Under the pieces are notes generated by a model. The model worked only from the letters and a program-made list of their open reading frames with translations. It ran no database searches and was not told the origin of the DNA. The position numbers were made by a program, and so were the translations under genes. Below, in pieces: positions 11,590-23,249 of a DNA stretch of 64,000 nucleotides. The DNA comes from Carnegiea gigantea (lineage: Eukaryota; Streptophyta; Magnoliopsida; Caryophyllales; Cactaceae), in NCBI GenBank assembly GCA_029747015.1, contig JAKOGI010000138.1, forward strand, positions 463,501 through 527,500, given 5' to 3'. Positions within the stretch are counted from its first letter, which is position 1; every line of letters begins with the position of its first letter.

Positions 11590-12000
11590 AAAAATTCCGG
11601 TACAATTGATAAGACTTAGAAACGAAAGAATAATTTGATCAGTCCTCCTCATCTTAGACTATTGGATCTTTACACTGATCTCCTTACTAGCTTTCTTAAC
11701 AAGGTTGGAGAGGTTGGTCCCAAAGATCTATTTACAACAATCTCAATGGTTTCTTGTCCTACGAACTCTTTGCCGTAGTTCAACTTTTCCTGAAGAGCTT
11801 GAATCTTTTGTTAAAACTCGGCTTCCTCCTTCTAAAGCTTCTCTGAGAGCATACTCATGTTAGTCATAGTTTTAAGGTTCTCTTGCTTCTCTAGCTTTAA
11901 AGGGACTTTGAGACTCCGGTCTTTCTCAACCCTAGAAAAGTGCATGAATCTTATTTGGAGGGCACCCATAAGGTTCCTAAGAGATGCACTCTCCATATCT
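11590..12000 (-). pseudogene. Antisense coiled-coil ORF remnant of the outer gypsy element
   Basis: The minus strand reads as a highly charged helical segment, with blocks such as LKVPLKLEKQENLKTM and KIQALQEKLNYGKEFVGQE, broken by stops. It sits downstream of pol and runs antisense to it, as does the better-preserved antisense ORF of the Tat element at 24066-27198, whose C-terminal part is also coiled-coil. This suggests that the outer element is also Tat-lineage. It is similarity by position and composition, not a proven match. Confidence 0.5.
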
Positions 12001-12985
12001 GATAGGGAGCAAGAGCCTAAATCACCTTTGTAATTTAATTAGGTTCATAAGTCACTTGGCAGTGATAGATTATGTCAAATAAAGCTTTTAGCATAAGCCA
12101 TTTCAGCTTTGGGAGTTAACTTTGAGTTGCAGTTTGGATGACCAAATAAGTTCTCAAATTAGTGTTTTAGCTACGGTTGCATAGCCCTAGATGTTCTTTT
12201 TTCAACAAGTTGTGGAACACCTCCATATTCTAAATATATCTATGAGGCAAAAGCTAGTAAGGGGTCACTGTGATGTTAGATACGCATGATTTTGATCATG
12301 AGCTTAATTGGGTCATCAAATGAGTGATCATGTAGTTAAGATTTTATGAGAAGTTAGTTGGCATCTCTAGCAAATTCGTCTTTCAATATCCCCTCCAAAT
12401 TCCTTGATTTGGGATAGTGGATGATGCCACCAAGTAGATGGCAATTTAGACATTTCAGCTTTTATTCCTTTCCCCCTTGCTTTCTCTTTTGCTCTAGTGC
12501 TCCTAGTGGCCTCCAAGCACAAGACAATAGTGACAGCTAATGTTGAGATGTTGCCCATGGATACGAACCTAAATCAGTTAGATCAAGTCATCAACGAAGT
12601 TTGTGCTCTTTGCATAATGGATAATCTTTTCTCACCAGCTCCTATGCTTTCACCTTGTGCGATGCTGTTGATAGGTTCCAATCTAGTTAGGACTTAGTTT
12701 GTGAGAAGCTTGACGAATTTTTGTATCAATTCATGTTTGATTAATATAAGTGTGTAGATTTCCTTAGATTTAATAGTGGAACTGGTGATTTTTTCAGGTA
12801 TTTGTGACCTAAGTTTAAGATTTGGGTGAATAATTTTTTTGGAATCGTATTGTGTACTTTAATCACATTGTCGGAGAAATGGGTTTGGAGGAGACGACAA
12901 CATATCTATCAGTGAGGGAAGAAGGGGCACTAGTTAGGGTGATGTTGGTGTTGCAAATGGTGGCTGGGGTGGCTCTTCCATTATC
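12001..12985. other. Unassigned degenerate sequence, probably outer-element remnant
   Basis: Short reading frames on both strands (for example 12367-12558 minus) are not supported by motifs. The region may continue the decayed antisense ORF but I cannot show it. Confidence 0.35.
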
Positions 12986-12989
12986 GTGC

Positions 12990-13145
12990 TCGATAGCTAT
13001 CCACAAATATTATTGTGGGTTGGCAATATGAGACACAGAGAGCACTATGAATACAATTATATTACAAAGGGAGAGGAAGAAATCGAACTCATACATCATG
13101 TACCCAAGACCTCAGGCTTAACCACTGGCCTAAGACTTCATGGGT
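12990..13145 (-). mobile_element. Possible tRNA-derived SINE head
   Basis: On the minus strand a box A-like TAGGCCAGTGG (13122-13132) is followed about 40 bases later by a box B-like AGTTCGATTTC (13079-13090), the spacing of a pol III promoter in tRNA-derived SINEs. The left edge and tail are not defined, and I see no flanking duplication. Confidence 0.4.
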
Positions 13146-13192
13146 TGAGTTGGTTCTTTGCAATCACATTGACATTGGTATTAACAAATTGA

Positions 13193-14680
13193 AAAAAAAG
13201 AACATTGTGACATAAGAAAATGAACTTTCTTTTGCAAAAAATGGAATATTAATATTTTAGAGAATAAACATTTTAGTGGGCTGAAAAACAAAGTTATCTT
13301 AAAAGAGAAGTCAATTTGTTATCAATGGATGTGCTTGGCTTGAAAGTTTTAAAAATTGAAAATTTCATACTTTATTTTGTTAGATTAGATGAATTTTGCA
13401 TTATCTTAGAATGAATACTAATTATTTACAAAAATGAAACAAAGCCACCAAAAAATGAATATGAGTTTTAAAATAAATTCGAGTCATATGCAAAATGATT
13501 AACAAGCTATCAACAAGAAGAAGGAGAAGCAGCAGAAGAAGAATTTGCTCCGTACATTAAATATAATAAAAGTAAGATTATAAAAATTAATTATTACACA
13601 TCTACAAATTGGATTTAATTTATAAAATTGAACATTTAAATGGGAATAATTGCAGGTAAGTCCTTTGTAAAATTTTTATTTTCATCAAAGCAAGTTAAGA
13701 TATTAAAAATGAAAATTTATGCAAGACTTTTAAGGTGTAATGAATGAAAAATTCCGTGTTTCTTTAAATAAAAGTAAATAGTGCAAAAAAGCATATAAAT
13801 TTTAAAAGTGAATTTTTTTTTTTGTGATATAAATCAATATCATTTCATAAGAATGTGAACATTATTTTGTAAGAAAATGAATATCATAACTTGAATTGAT
13901 GAACACTTCTTTTTTTATTTTTTTTTACTGGATAAAATGAAAACTTGGGAAATAAAAGGGAAAATTAAAATAATAAGGATCTATATTGCTTAATTACAGT
14001 CCCATGGCCCAAGATTAATTACGGCGTTGCAAAAAAATTGGCATCTTTCCTTAAAATTGGTTTCTTGTATTGAAATGATTAACGTTTTAGAAAATGCACA
14101 TTGAGTTGTCAAAAAATGAATATTTCTGTGAAAAATGAATTTGAAGCCCCACCAAAAGTTCAACAGGCATGGACAGTCCCCCGTTGACCTTGGATACGGT
14201 GGACGTTGCTAAGCTGTGGTGCACTGTAGGGTGGTCGTGGTTTAGGGATTGATAGGATTTGTCTTTTTTTTTGGATCAAGTTTTTAGTTATATAAACATT
14301 AACAGGCTACAAGTAAAAGAAATGAATATCACGTTTTGAAAATGAATTTTCTTTTACCAAAAATGACTGTTATCATTTTGGAAAATGAGTTTTAGTTGTT
14401 GATAAGAAAAAGTAGAATAAATATCTGTTCATTGCAAGGTATGCTTCAAGCACTTTGAAATTTTAAGTTTAAACATTTTTAAAATAATTAATTTCACTTT
14501 GTTTTAAAACGAACATTAACTTTCAGAAAATGAACATGTTTCTATTGTAAAATGAATGTGATATTAAAGTGAACACTGTATATTGATAATAAATATTAAA
14601 TTTGATATGTTTAGTGGTGGATTCAAAAACATCATATTATAAGAGGTGAATATCAAGTTGTGCATAAATGAATATCATTT
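13193..14680. other. AT-rich flank with recurring AAATGAATAT words
   Basis: No gene is visible. Variants of aaaatgaatatcattttg or aaaatgaacatt recur many times at irregular spacing, and the same pattern continues on the other side of the Tat insertion (30638-31280). The last five bases, cattt, are the left target duplication of that element. Confidence 0.5.
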
Positions 14681-15382
14681 TGTAGGCACTAAAAAATTAT
14701 ACGTGCCGCACCAAAATTAAATTAAATTAATTATCTGGGCCAACCCTTTTAATTAATTTAATCAGACCCCAAAGACTCACAAGTCAGGTCCAAAAGACTC
14801 TTAAGTCAAGTCCAAGACGAAATCCAAACGACTTCTAAGTCAAGACTTAGTTAAAACTCAAGTTAAAGCCCAAATCAAGGCTCAATACGACTATCAAGTC
14901 AAGTTACGACTTAAAGCCCGAATGACTTCCAAGTCAAGGAGCGGTTGAAACCATGTCAAAGTCAAAGTCAAAGTCAAAGTCAAAGGTTAAAGCCTAAATC
15001 GATTCCCAAGTCAAACGTCAAACAGCTCTCAAGTCAGCATCCGGTCAAAGCCCAAGGTGACTTCCACGTCAATGCCTGGCCTAAATCCAAGAGATTCCCA
15101 AGTTAAAGTCAAAGTCAAAGTCAAAGTCAAAGTAATCCAGGACGAGGCCTTCAAAACCCAAGTCAAAGCCCATCTTGACTTTCAAGGGGGGAAGCTTGCC
15201 TATAAATAGGATCCTACCCCCTTGATTCAAAGGTTGGAAAATCTATCCAAGAGGAGAAGAATCAGAGGATCATACACGTTGTATTCATAGAGATTGTATC
15301 CATATATTCAAATTAATACAAAGATTCAATCTTGTATCCAAATTCATGTCTAATTTATTTAGACTTGAAATTTGTGTTTACA
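14681..15382 (+). repeat. 5' LTR of the Tat element, 702 bp
   Basis: The LTR starts TGTAGG and ends TTTACA. It contains runs of (gtcaaa)n near 14957-14990 and 15105-15135, and many AAGTCAAG words. It matches 29902-30632. Confidence 0.93.
15201..15210 (+). promoter_or_regulatory. TATA box of the Tat LTR
   Basis: TATAAATAGG lies in GC-richer DNA about 180 bases before the LTR end. The same word is at 30450-30459 in the 3' LTR. Confidence 0.7.
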
Positions 15383-15385
15383 AAT

Positions 15386-15403
15386 TTGGCACGCTCGGTG
15401 GGA
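15386..15403 (+). other. Primer-binding-site-like sequence of the Tat element
   Basis: TTGGCACGCTCGGTGGGA follows the LTR by three bases. It has the layout and GC-rich character of a tRNA 3'-end complement and is clearly not the initiator-Met type. I do not assign the tRNA. Confidence 0.6.
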
Positions 15404-15796
15404 TAACTCTACCTCTCATCTCTCTCTCCTAAAGGTCAAGACTTTCAGGTCACAAGAACATCATCTTCAACGAAGACGTGGCTACAAAGAGCGTTGTCGT
15501 GCAAGCTTCGAAGAAGATGAACACGGGATCTCTCTCTCTTTTAGATCCTGTGAAACGAGCGTCACTTCTAGCAAGCGCGCTCACACAATGAAGACCGTAA
15601 GTATGGTGAAAGCTGCTGCGCCGACTGCTGCTAGGTAAACTGCGCCGCCCCTATCCAAACTCCAAGAATCGAAGACCCAACAAAAGGCGTCATCTTGCAT
15701 GGATGAAATGCAAAACCTCCAGCTTCATCTCCAGTCTGCGAGATTGAAGACTACTACAGTAGTAACTCTTCTTCGCCCTCACCAAAGGGGGCGCAC

Positions 15797-17480
15797 ATGT
15801 CAGAGACTGAAGTTGAGTCCTCCAAAACTATTGTCCTACCAGCCATAATGACAAACACCACCACTCTAGAAGAGGAGATGGCCAATATGAAGGCCATCCG
15901 AGAAAAACTCACCAGGGAGAGTGCAGAAAAGGAAGCGCGCATCAAGCTTCAAGAAGAAAAGATTGCTAAGTTGACCAGGAAGTTAGAAAAATGGTCAGCT
16001 CAATCTTCTTCAAAGGACTCAGAGAGTGAGGACTCTGGAAAAGTGTCAATCCACATTAAGGCTTCTGCCAATGAGAAGCAACCAAAGAAAGACGTTACAT
16101 CTAAAAATGTCAAGTCCTCTGGATCAATAACTATTGAGCAAATCCAAGACTTGATAGCAAATGCTGTTAAGGCGCAGCTAGGTGAAGCTTCACACATAAC
16201 TTACCTATACACCAAGCCTTACACCAAGAGGGTTGATGCTCTTCGCATGCCCCACGGTTACCAGCCCCCTAAATTACAACAGTTTGGCGGGAAAGGTAAT
16301 CCAAAACAGCATGTCACACACTTCATTAAGACATGCAACAATGCTAGGACTGACGACGACCTTATGGTGAAGCAGTTCGTCAGGACATTGAAGGGTATTG
16401 CCTTTGACGGGTATACTGACTCAGAGCCTGAGTCCATCGACAGTTGGGAACAAATGGAACATGAGTTCCTCAATAGGTTCTATAGCACTCAGCACACTGT
16501 CAGCATGACTGAGCTGACAAATACAAAATAGTGGAAAGACGAGCCAGGTTTGGACTGCATCAACCGCTGGCGCGCACTTAGCCTTGAGTGCAAAGATCGA
16601 TTGTCTAAAGCTTCAGCCATTGAAATGTGCAGTCAAGGAATGCATTGGGACTTATTGTACATCCTACAGATGAGCAAGCCTAGAACCTTCTAAGAATTGG
16701 CAACTAAAGCACATGATATGGAGGTCACGATAGGTAGCCGTCGTGGAAACTGCTTCTGTCCTACCGAGGCAAAGAAGGACAAAGTTGAATTCAAGAAGAA
16801 TGTTAAGTTCTCCAAAAACACGACCAAAGAAACCATGTCCACCTCCATGAGTCAACCATTCGAATTATAGGAAAGCCTAAGTTGGAGGACGAGAAGAGTC
16901 CACCATTCAAGGATACGACAAAGAAGCATCCTTCGTTAAAGTAGCTCCATGAGAAGAAATATCCATTCCCTGACTCAGACTTGTCAGGAATGCTCGATGA
17001 TCTCCTTCAAAATGGAGTTATAGAGCTTCCATAGTCAAAATGCCCTGAAGAAACTGGAAGGGTTACTGACCCAAAATATTATCGGTGTCATAGGGTGATT
17101 AGTCACCCTCTCGAGAAATGCTATTACGCTCAAGGAGCGTATTATGTAACTTGCTAGGGATGGGAAAATAATATTCGATTTGGATGATACTATCGAGACA
17201 AATCATATCTCCACCTAGCTGGAGTGTTCTTCATCGCCTTGGAATCAAAAGCATACTTGACCTCATGGTAGAGTAAACAATGAATTGATTTCCTCCCTTG
17301 GGGAGAAATTAATTACCATTCAATTCGGAAGTTTGGAGCTTGTTGTAGTTCCAATTGAATCCAAAGGACCTTTAACAGAAATTGATCTTTTTGTGGATGT
17401 CTCTGATAAAGCTGGTGATGATGAAGAGGGATGGACTCTTGTCACTCGCTGGAGGCTAAGGAAGCAAAGCCAAGTGTAAT
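15797..17480 (+). pseudogene. gag: Tat gag polyprotein (degenerate)
   Basis: Translation from 15797 gives an acidic and coiled-coil N-terminus (repeated Glu/Lys, residues about 15-75). The capsid follows, with RMPHGYQPPKLQQFGGKG, HVTHFIKTCNNA, FVRTLKGIAF and WEQMEHEFLNRFYS, up to a stop at 16529-16531. The same frame continues with INRWRALSLECK-like sequence. A C-terminal zinc-knuckle-like YRCHR-VISHPLEKC lies near 17085-17130, the form usual in Tat gag, followed by a poorly conserved tail. The protein would form the virus-like particle in the cytoplasm. Stops at 16529, near 16693 and 16868 and elsewhere make it non-functional. Confidence 0.85.
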
Positions 17481-17884
17481 CGCCACCTCTCCGCCGTAGG
17501 AAGAGATAAGGAAGGAAGAAGAGCCCTCATCATTCAAAAGGTAAGAAGAAGCCTAAGAACGTCAAAAGGCACGAAATTCTGCCTATTGACCTCCTTGAGC
17601 AGGAGTTGCTTATTCTTGTCACAATTGAGGAGTTATTTCCAATAGGCTTCTTTGAGAAAATCACAGTCAACATGACCTCATGTTCTGACCTCGAAGAAGA
17701 GGAAGACGAAGAAAGTGGTGGATAAGAGGAGTCTCTTAAAGTCGCTCACAAGACCTTGTCTGTCCTGGAGGCTTTGCCAACGCGCATGGGCTGAGGGAAA
17801 ATCTTTTGTTTACCTGACGAGGTATACCGACATGTTGTTGCTGCCTTATAACACCCAAAATTTTATGCTCATAAAGTCAAGGAT

Positions 17885-18490
17885 GTGGGAGGATCAACAG
17901 AAAGCCCTGTTCAGTGTGCCTCTTGTAGCACCGCGGTCACTTTCACTGACGATGACTTATTATTAGGATCTAAGCCTCACAATCGTCCTTTATTTATGAG
18001 TGGCTACATTAGGGCACAGAAAGTCAGGTGCATTCTCGTAGATGGAGGGTTAGCCGTTAACATTATGCCCAAGTCTACAATGAACGACCTAGGCATCACA
18101 GTGGAAGAACTTTCTAAGAGTCGGACGATGATTTAAGGCTTCAACCTTGAGGGCCAGTGTGCAATCGGTATGATTTACATTGAACTGATAATGGGAGATT
18201 TGCTAACATCCTCAATCTTCTATATAATCAACGCTAAGATTTCCTACAGGTTATTACTTGGACGACCATGTCTTCATGAACATAGGATAGTGACTTCCAC
18301 TTTACACTAGTGCCTTAAGTACTATAGAGATAAAGAGAAGAAGATAAATGGGGATATCAATCTATTCATTAAAGCTGAGTCTCATTTTATAGACGCGAGG
18401 TTCTTCGAAGAGGGTACTGCACCTAAGGAAACCATGCTGTCAACCATTTCTTCCACAGGCAAAGGTGGCGCAAAGAAGGCCCCTTAAGCA
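17885..18490 (+). pseudogene. Tat aspartic protease (degenerate)
   Basis: The frame from 17885 contains VRCILVDGGLAVNIMP, the retropepsin active-site block in its Tat form (DGG where most families have DSG or DTG). RLLLGRPCLHEH near 18250-18280 is the conserved C-terminal block of the domain. Between them is GMIYIELIMGD. Stops at 18134 and 18308 break it. The enzyme would process the Gag-Pol polyprotein. Confidence 0.8.
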
Positions 18491-19600
18491 AGAAAGATGA
18501 TGCTCCTAAGCAACGATTTGAGAAAGAAGCAAGTAAGCAAGGCAATACCACTTCTCGTATTGAACAAGTTACTAAGCCAGCTGCTGCTTCAACGGGATCA
18601 ATGCCACGAATTTTAAGGTACATACCTAAGTCTCGCCATAAGAAGGGCGAATCGCCCTTTAGCGAGTGATAAGTAGTAGTATCGAGACCAAAGCTACTAA
18701 GGATGATGGAGCTAGCATGACCTCCCTAAAAAGGGGTGTAACAGTTCTAACCTTAAGATGTGTCAGGCTAAGGTGAGTCAGCCCCCTATTTTGGGGTTTG
18801 TCGTTTCTTCTAAAGAAAACGATGACTTCCCAAGTGTGTAGACTAAAGAGGGACTTGACCCAACCCATATAGCCTTATAGAGAGGGCTGGTTATAAGTTT
18901 CAAAATCCAGCTACCTTGGACTTACTGAAACTCAGAGAAAGATCCAAGAGTAGGGAGGTTCAGTAGGTGTCTCTAAAGTTGGACTGGGTCTCATGCCACC
19001 GCAAGCAGTCAAAATCTCTGGGTGATGAAAGGATAAGAAGGTGGTGATTCAACACATCTCAGCTGAAGAGGTAGATGAGAGCGAAGATGAAAGTGCTCCA
19101 CCAAACCTAAAGCCCTCTGTGTTTGATAGACTACAATCGTCTACTTTGAAAAAATGTCCGTCAGTGTTCACCTGTATAGGGAAAGGGAAAGACCACAAAC
19201 TCTTTGTTTTCAACAGAATTAAAGATGTTCCCCAGCTAAAGCATTCGATTTTTACTCGAATAAAAACTGGTGAAACATCTTCAAACTGACGGCTTCAGCG
19301 GGAGAAAAGTTCTGCGTTTAGTTGCTTGGGAGTGATAAATGAAGTTCAGAGCTCTATCCCTTCTCGTATGAAGCGTTTCTCCAGCTTGGATGTTAAGATG
19401 GATGGTTCATTAAGAGGAAAGAGGTGTACTGTGATTTTCACAGGTCAACAAAAGAACTCTAACTCTAGCAAGGAGGTAGAGGAAGAAGAAGTTGTTTCTT
19501 CCAAACATATCACAGCCCATGAATGTAATAACTCAGACTCAGTGATAGAGCTGGCCGAAACTCCTGAGCCTTTCGAAGATGGGGGCTAGGCTACAGTTGA
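18491..19600 (+). pseudogene. Tat linker between protease and RT (degenerate)
   Basis: The linker contains repeated SVFDRLQSS / SVFTCIGKG / SIFTRIKTG units (19100-19290), and near 19340-19590 SIPSRMKRFSSLDV followed by an acidic stretch. Such repeated SVFxRL segments are commonly seen between protease and RT in Tat polyproteins. Function unknown. Several stops. Confidence 0.65.
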
Positions 19601-19613
19601 TGAGTTAAAAGAG

Positions 19614-20532
19614 TTGAATCTTGGAACCAATGAAGAGCCTCGTCCTATATACGTAAGCTCCTCAGTTACACCCGAAGAGGAAAAGCAGTACTTGAAACTC
19701 ATGTCAGAGTATAAGGACGTTTTTACCTGGAGCTATAAAGGAATGTCCGGGATGGATCCAAAGGTCGCAGTCCACCGCCTATCTATCAAAAGGGGTATTT
19801 TACCTAAAAAGCAACCCCAATAACGTTTTCACCCAGAGTTGGTGTCGAAAATTGAAAAAGAGGTCAACAAACTCATAGAGGCAGGATTCATTCACGGGGT
19901 CAAGTACCCAACATGGATCGCAAACATCATGCCTATAGGGAAGAAAAATGGGCAACTTCATATTTGTGTGGACTTCCGGGATCTCAACGATGCTTGTCCA
20001 AAAGATGATTTCCCGCTGCCTATCACAGAACTTATGATCGACTCAACTACAGAACATGAAGCATTGTCATTCATGGATTGTACAGTAGGATACAATCAGA
20101 TTCTGATGGCACCAGAAGATCAAGAGACCATAGCTTTCCGTACACCTAAAGGCATTTTTTGTTATAAGATGATACCCTTCGAACTTAAGAATGCAGGAGC
20201 AACTTACTAAAGGGCAATGTAAACAATTTTTTGATGATATACTCCACCAAAAAGTCGAGTACTATGTCGATGATTTGGTGGTCAAGTCCAAAAAGAGGGT
20301 GGACCGCATACAAGATCATCGTATGATCTTTGAGCGATTACAGAGATGTCAATTGAAGATGAATCCACTCAAGTGTGCATTTGGTGTCACCTCTGGGAAA
20401 TTCTTAGGCTTCATTGTTCATCACCGAGGGCTTGAGATCGACCAATCGAAGATCAAGGTAATCCAAGAGATGCCTAAGCCTAAGAATCTCAGAGAGCTTC
20501 ACGGACTTCAAGGTCGCTTGGTATATATCTGA
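19614..20532 (+). pseudogene. Tat reverse transcriptase (degenerate)
   Basis: RT blocks are clear: DPKVAVHRLSI, NKLIEAGFIHGVKYPTWIAN, KKNGQLHICVDFRDLNDACP, DFPLP, FMDCTVGYNQI and FRTPKGIFCYKMIPFELKNAGATY. The catalytic YYVDDLVVKS lies near 20260-20290, followed by LKCAFGVTSGKFLGFIVHHRG. Defects are an in-frame stop at 19820-19822, a stop at 20208, and a frame change at about 20210-20225 just before the YVDD block. The three palm-domain Asp residues are all still encoded. It would copy element RNA to DNA. Confidence 0.9.
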
Positions 20533-21134
20533 AGATTCATCTCAAATCTTATAGGACGTTGCCATCCCTTCAGCCACCTTATGAAAAAGGGTGCACCATT
20601 TGAGTGGGATGAATCATTTTGTACAACTTTCAAGAAAATAAAGGAGTATTGGTCCCATCCTCTGGTGTTAGGGGCACCCATCCCTGGCAAGCTTCTCAGA
20701 CTGTACATTGCAGCTCAGGAAAAATCCTTAGGAGTGTTATATGTACAAGAAAATGAGGAAGGAAAAGAAGTCACCCTATACTACTTAAGTCGTACGTTGG
20801 TTGGCGCTGAAGTGAAGTACTCTTCCATTGAAAAGATGTGCTTGTCGCTCATTTTTGCCATCCAAAAACTCAGACATTGCATGTAGGCCTATACAGTGCT
20901 CTCCGAAGCTGATCCCTTCAAGTACATCTTGTCTAGGCCAATCTTAAATGGGCAACTGGTAAAATGGGCTGTAACATTAAAACAGTACGACCTTGTTTAT
21001 ATACCTCAGAGAGCGGTTAAGGGGTAAGTGTTGGCAGATTCTTAGTAAATCATCCAATTCCTAATGATTGGGAGCTAAATGATGATTTGCCAGGGGAAGA
21101 AGTGTTCTACACTGATATCCTCCCTCCCTAGGAA
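20533..21134 (+). pseudogene. Tat RNase H domain 1 and connection (degenerate)
   Basis: After a stop at 20530, the frame reads GAPFEWDESFCTTFKKIKEY, LRLYIAAQEKSLGVLYVQE, LYYLSRTLVGAEVKYSSIEK and, after a stop at 20884, LSRPILNGQLVKWA. This is the usual RT-thumb and RNase H1 succession of gypsy elements. The first RNase H of Tat elements is often catalytically worn, and here it is also interrupted by stops. Confidence 0.75.
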
Positions 21135-21707
21135 ATGCATTTCGATGGAGTAGCTAGGCGAGATGGCGCTGGTGCAGGAGTGGTTTTCGTCTCCCCCGAA
21201 AAGCACATTCTCCTGTATTCATTTGTGCTTACTCAGTTATGCTCTAACAATGTGGCGGAGTACCAAGTGCCAAACTTGGGTCTTCAAATGGCTATTAAGA
21301 TGGGGATAATCAACCTTAATATATATGGTGACTCGCAGTTGGTCATCAATCAACTACTTGATGAGTACGAGGTTAAGAAAGAAGACCTTGTTCTGTGCCA
21401 CAAGCAAGCATTACGACTACTAAACAAGTTGGACATAGTTAAGTTAGGGCATGTGCCAAGGAGTGCCAACAAGATGGCTGACGCACTTGCAAGCCTCACA
21501 GCCACTTTTGCACTGGGGGTAGAAGAAAGAATGACAATTCTAGTATGTAACTGCTGGGTTGTTTTGCACGATGATGAAGACTCAGAGGAAGACGTCAACA
21601 TGATCTGTGTTCTTGAAATAGATGCAGAAGACTGGCGTCAACCTACAATTAAGTACTCAGAGCATGGAAAACTTCCTAATGACCCTAAGTATAAGACGAA
21701 AATATAG
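21135..21707 (+). pseudogene. Second (archaeal-type) RNase H of the Tat element
   Basis: The domain starts at MHFDGVARRDGAGAGVVF (first catalytic Asp), then NNVAEYQVPNLGL (Glu), INLNIYGDSQLVINQL (Asp) and, near 21475, NKMADALASL (final Asp), so all four acidic positions of an active RNase H are encoded. A second RNase H after RT-RNH1 is diagnostic of the Tat lineage. The segment is open from start to stop, but the surrounding polyprotein is broken. Confidence 0.88.
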
Positions 21708-22797
21708 CGGAGAACTCCGAGCTTTGTTTACTACAACATAACACTCTATCGATGCTCTTTTCTTGGCCTTTGGTTACGATGCTTAGATATAGAAGAAGCA
21801 AAGCAAGCAATGGTGGAAGCTCATTCAGGTGTGTGTGGAGCACACCAATCAAGGCCTAGGCTATGCGATCGCATTAAGAGGATGGGTTACTACTGACCCA
21901 CTATCGTGCCAGGTTGTATAAATTATGCAAAGAGGGATGATGCTTGCCACTTCCATACCAACTTCATATATCAACCTCCAGAACCTCTCCACCCAACAAT
22001 GGCATCTTGGCTTTTTGAGGCATGGAGGCTCAATGTCGTTGGACCAATCATAGCTAAATCGTCTACTGGTACTCCTACATCTTGGCTGCCACTGATTACT
22101 TCTCTAAATGGGCGGAAGCAATTCCACTAAGAGAGGCCAAAAAAGAAAATGTAGTTGACTTCATAAGAACACACATTATCTATCGATATGATGTGCCGAG
22201 GTACATTATCACTGATAATGGTAAGCCCTTCTTCAACAGCCTGTTGATGAGTATGTGTGAGAAGTTTAAGTTCGCCCAACGCAAGTATTCCATGTACCAT
22301 GCCCCTGCAAACACCGTCGACCCCCTTTGCTTAAAAACGTTATCGCAAAGTCTAAAAGGGATCGGTATGGAAGACTAGGGGAGGATATTTGGGCATACCG
22401 AACCACATATAAGATGCCAACACAGTCGACCCCCTTCGTACTGGTATATGAAGTTGAAGTCGTTTTACCATTAGAGCTCTAAATCCTGTCGCTTCGCATC
22501 GCCATACAGGATGGTTTGACGAAAGACGAAAATCACAAGCTTTGCTTAGCTGCACTGGAGGCCCTTGACGAGGGAAGACTTCAAGCACAACAGAAGTTAG
22601 AATGCTACTAAGCTCGTCTAGCAAGAGCGTTCAACAAAAAAGTTCGGCCGCGCTCGTTCCAAGTTGGGGATCAGGTGCTTGCGTTGAAGAGGCCAGTCAT
22701 TATGACCCATAAGACAGGAAGCTAATTCGCCCCAAAATGGGAAGGACCTTATGTTATCTATGAGGTGTACTCAAATGGTGCCTACAAGATAGTAGAT
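21708..22797 (+). pseudogene. Tat integrase (degenerate, catalytic Glu region missing)
   Basis: An HHCC-type zinc region (AHSGVCGAHQSRP ... CINYAKRDDACHFH) spans 21810-21950. The core has WRLNVVGPI, DYFSKWAEAIPL (first Asp region) and IITDNGKPF (second Asp) up to about 22310. The normal segment holding the catalytic Glu is missing between YHAPAN and LLKNVIAKSKRD. The C-terminal part resumes with GEDIWAYRTTYK, DGLTKDENHK and FAPKWEGPYVIYEV (GPY motif), ending at AYKIVD where Cassandra is inserted. It was the nuclear enzyme that inserts element DNA. Confidence 0.85.
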
Positions 22798-23077
22798 TGT
22801 AATGCCTCAATCCCTCTCGATCGCGGGTCTTACCAATAACAGGTTCAAGGACAGTCGACTTGCCCCACAAATAACCACAAATCTTTCCGGCGTGCTTCGA
22901 CCTCGCTCACACGCTGCCTGAGAAACTTCCCAGGAGGTCACCCATCCCAAGGTTGCTCCCCAGCAAGCACGCTCAACTGTGGAGTTCTTAAGAGTGGGCT
23001 TCCCGAAAAGAAAGGTGCATCTTTAATGATATAAGTAGTCACTTCGATCCTTTTTAAACTGCAGTCGGGTTGTTATA
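22798..23077 (-). repeat. Cassandra 3' LTR, 280 bp
   Basis: It matches 23250-23529 in length and sequence. The outer end is slightly mutated (tata for taca). Confidence 0.9.
22925..22990 (-). promoter_or_regulatory. 5S rRNA-like internal promoter in Cassandra 3' LTR
   Basis: The minus strand reads AGAACTCCACAGTTGAGCGTG (box A area, 22959-22987) and GGATGGGTGACCTCCTGGG (box C, 22929-22947), close to plant 5S rRNA. Pol III transcription is established for Cassandra as a family; activity of this copy is inference. Confidence 0.85.
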
Positions 23078-23234
23078 ATCAACCCCACTTGAAGCACACA
23101 ATGTCCTCGTTGTGTCTTACTAACTGACCGACTTACAAGTCCTCTTGACCGGCAGTCCACACCCAGTATCTTTGCCCTACTAGGTGACTGCCCATGGGCT
23201 CTACATCCACTGGCGCAGCTCACGGTCGCGTGTC

Positions 23235-23247
23235 GGCTTTGATACCA
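23235..23247 (-). other. Cassandra primer binding site
   Basis: The minus strand reads TGGTATCAAAGCC just after the 5' LTR end at 23250, an initiator-Met-type primer site with small changes. Confidence 0.8.
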
Positions 23248-23249
23248 TC

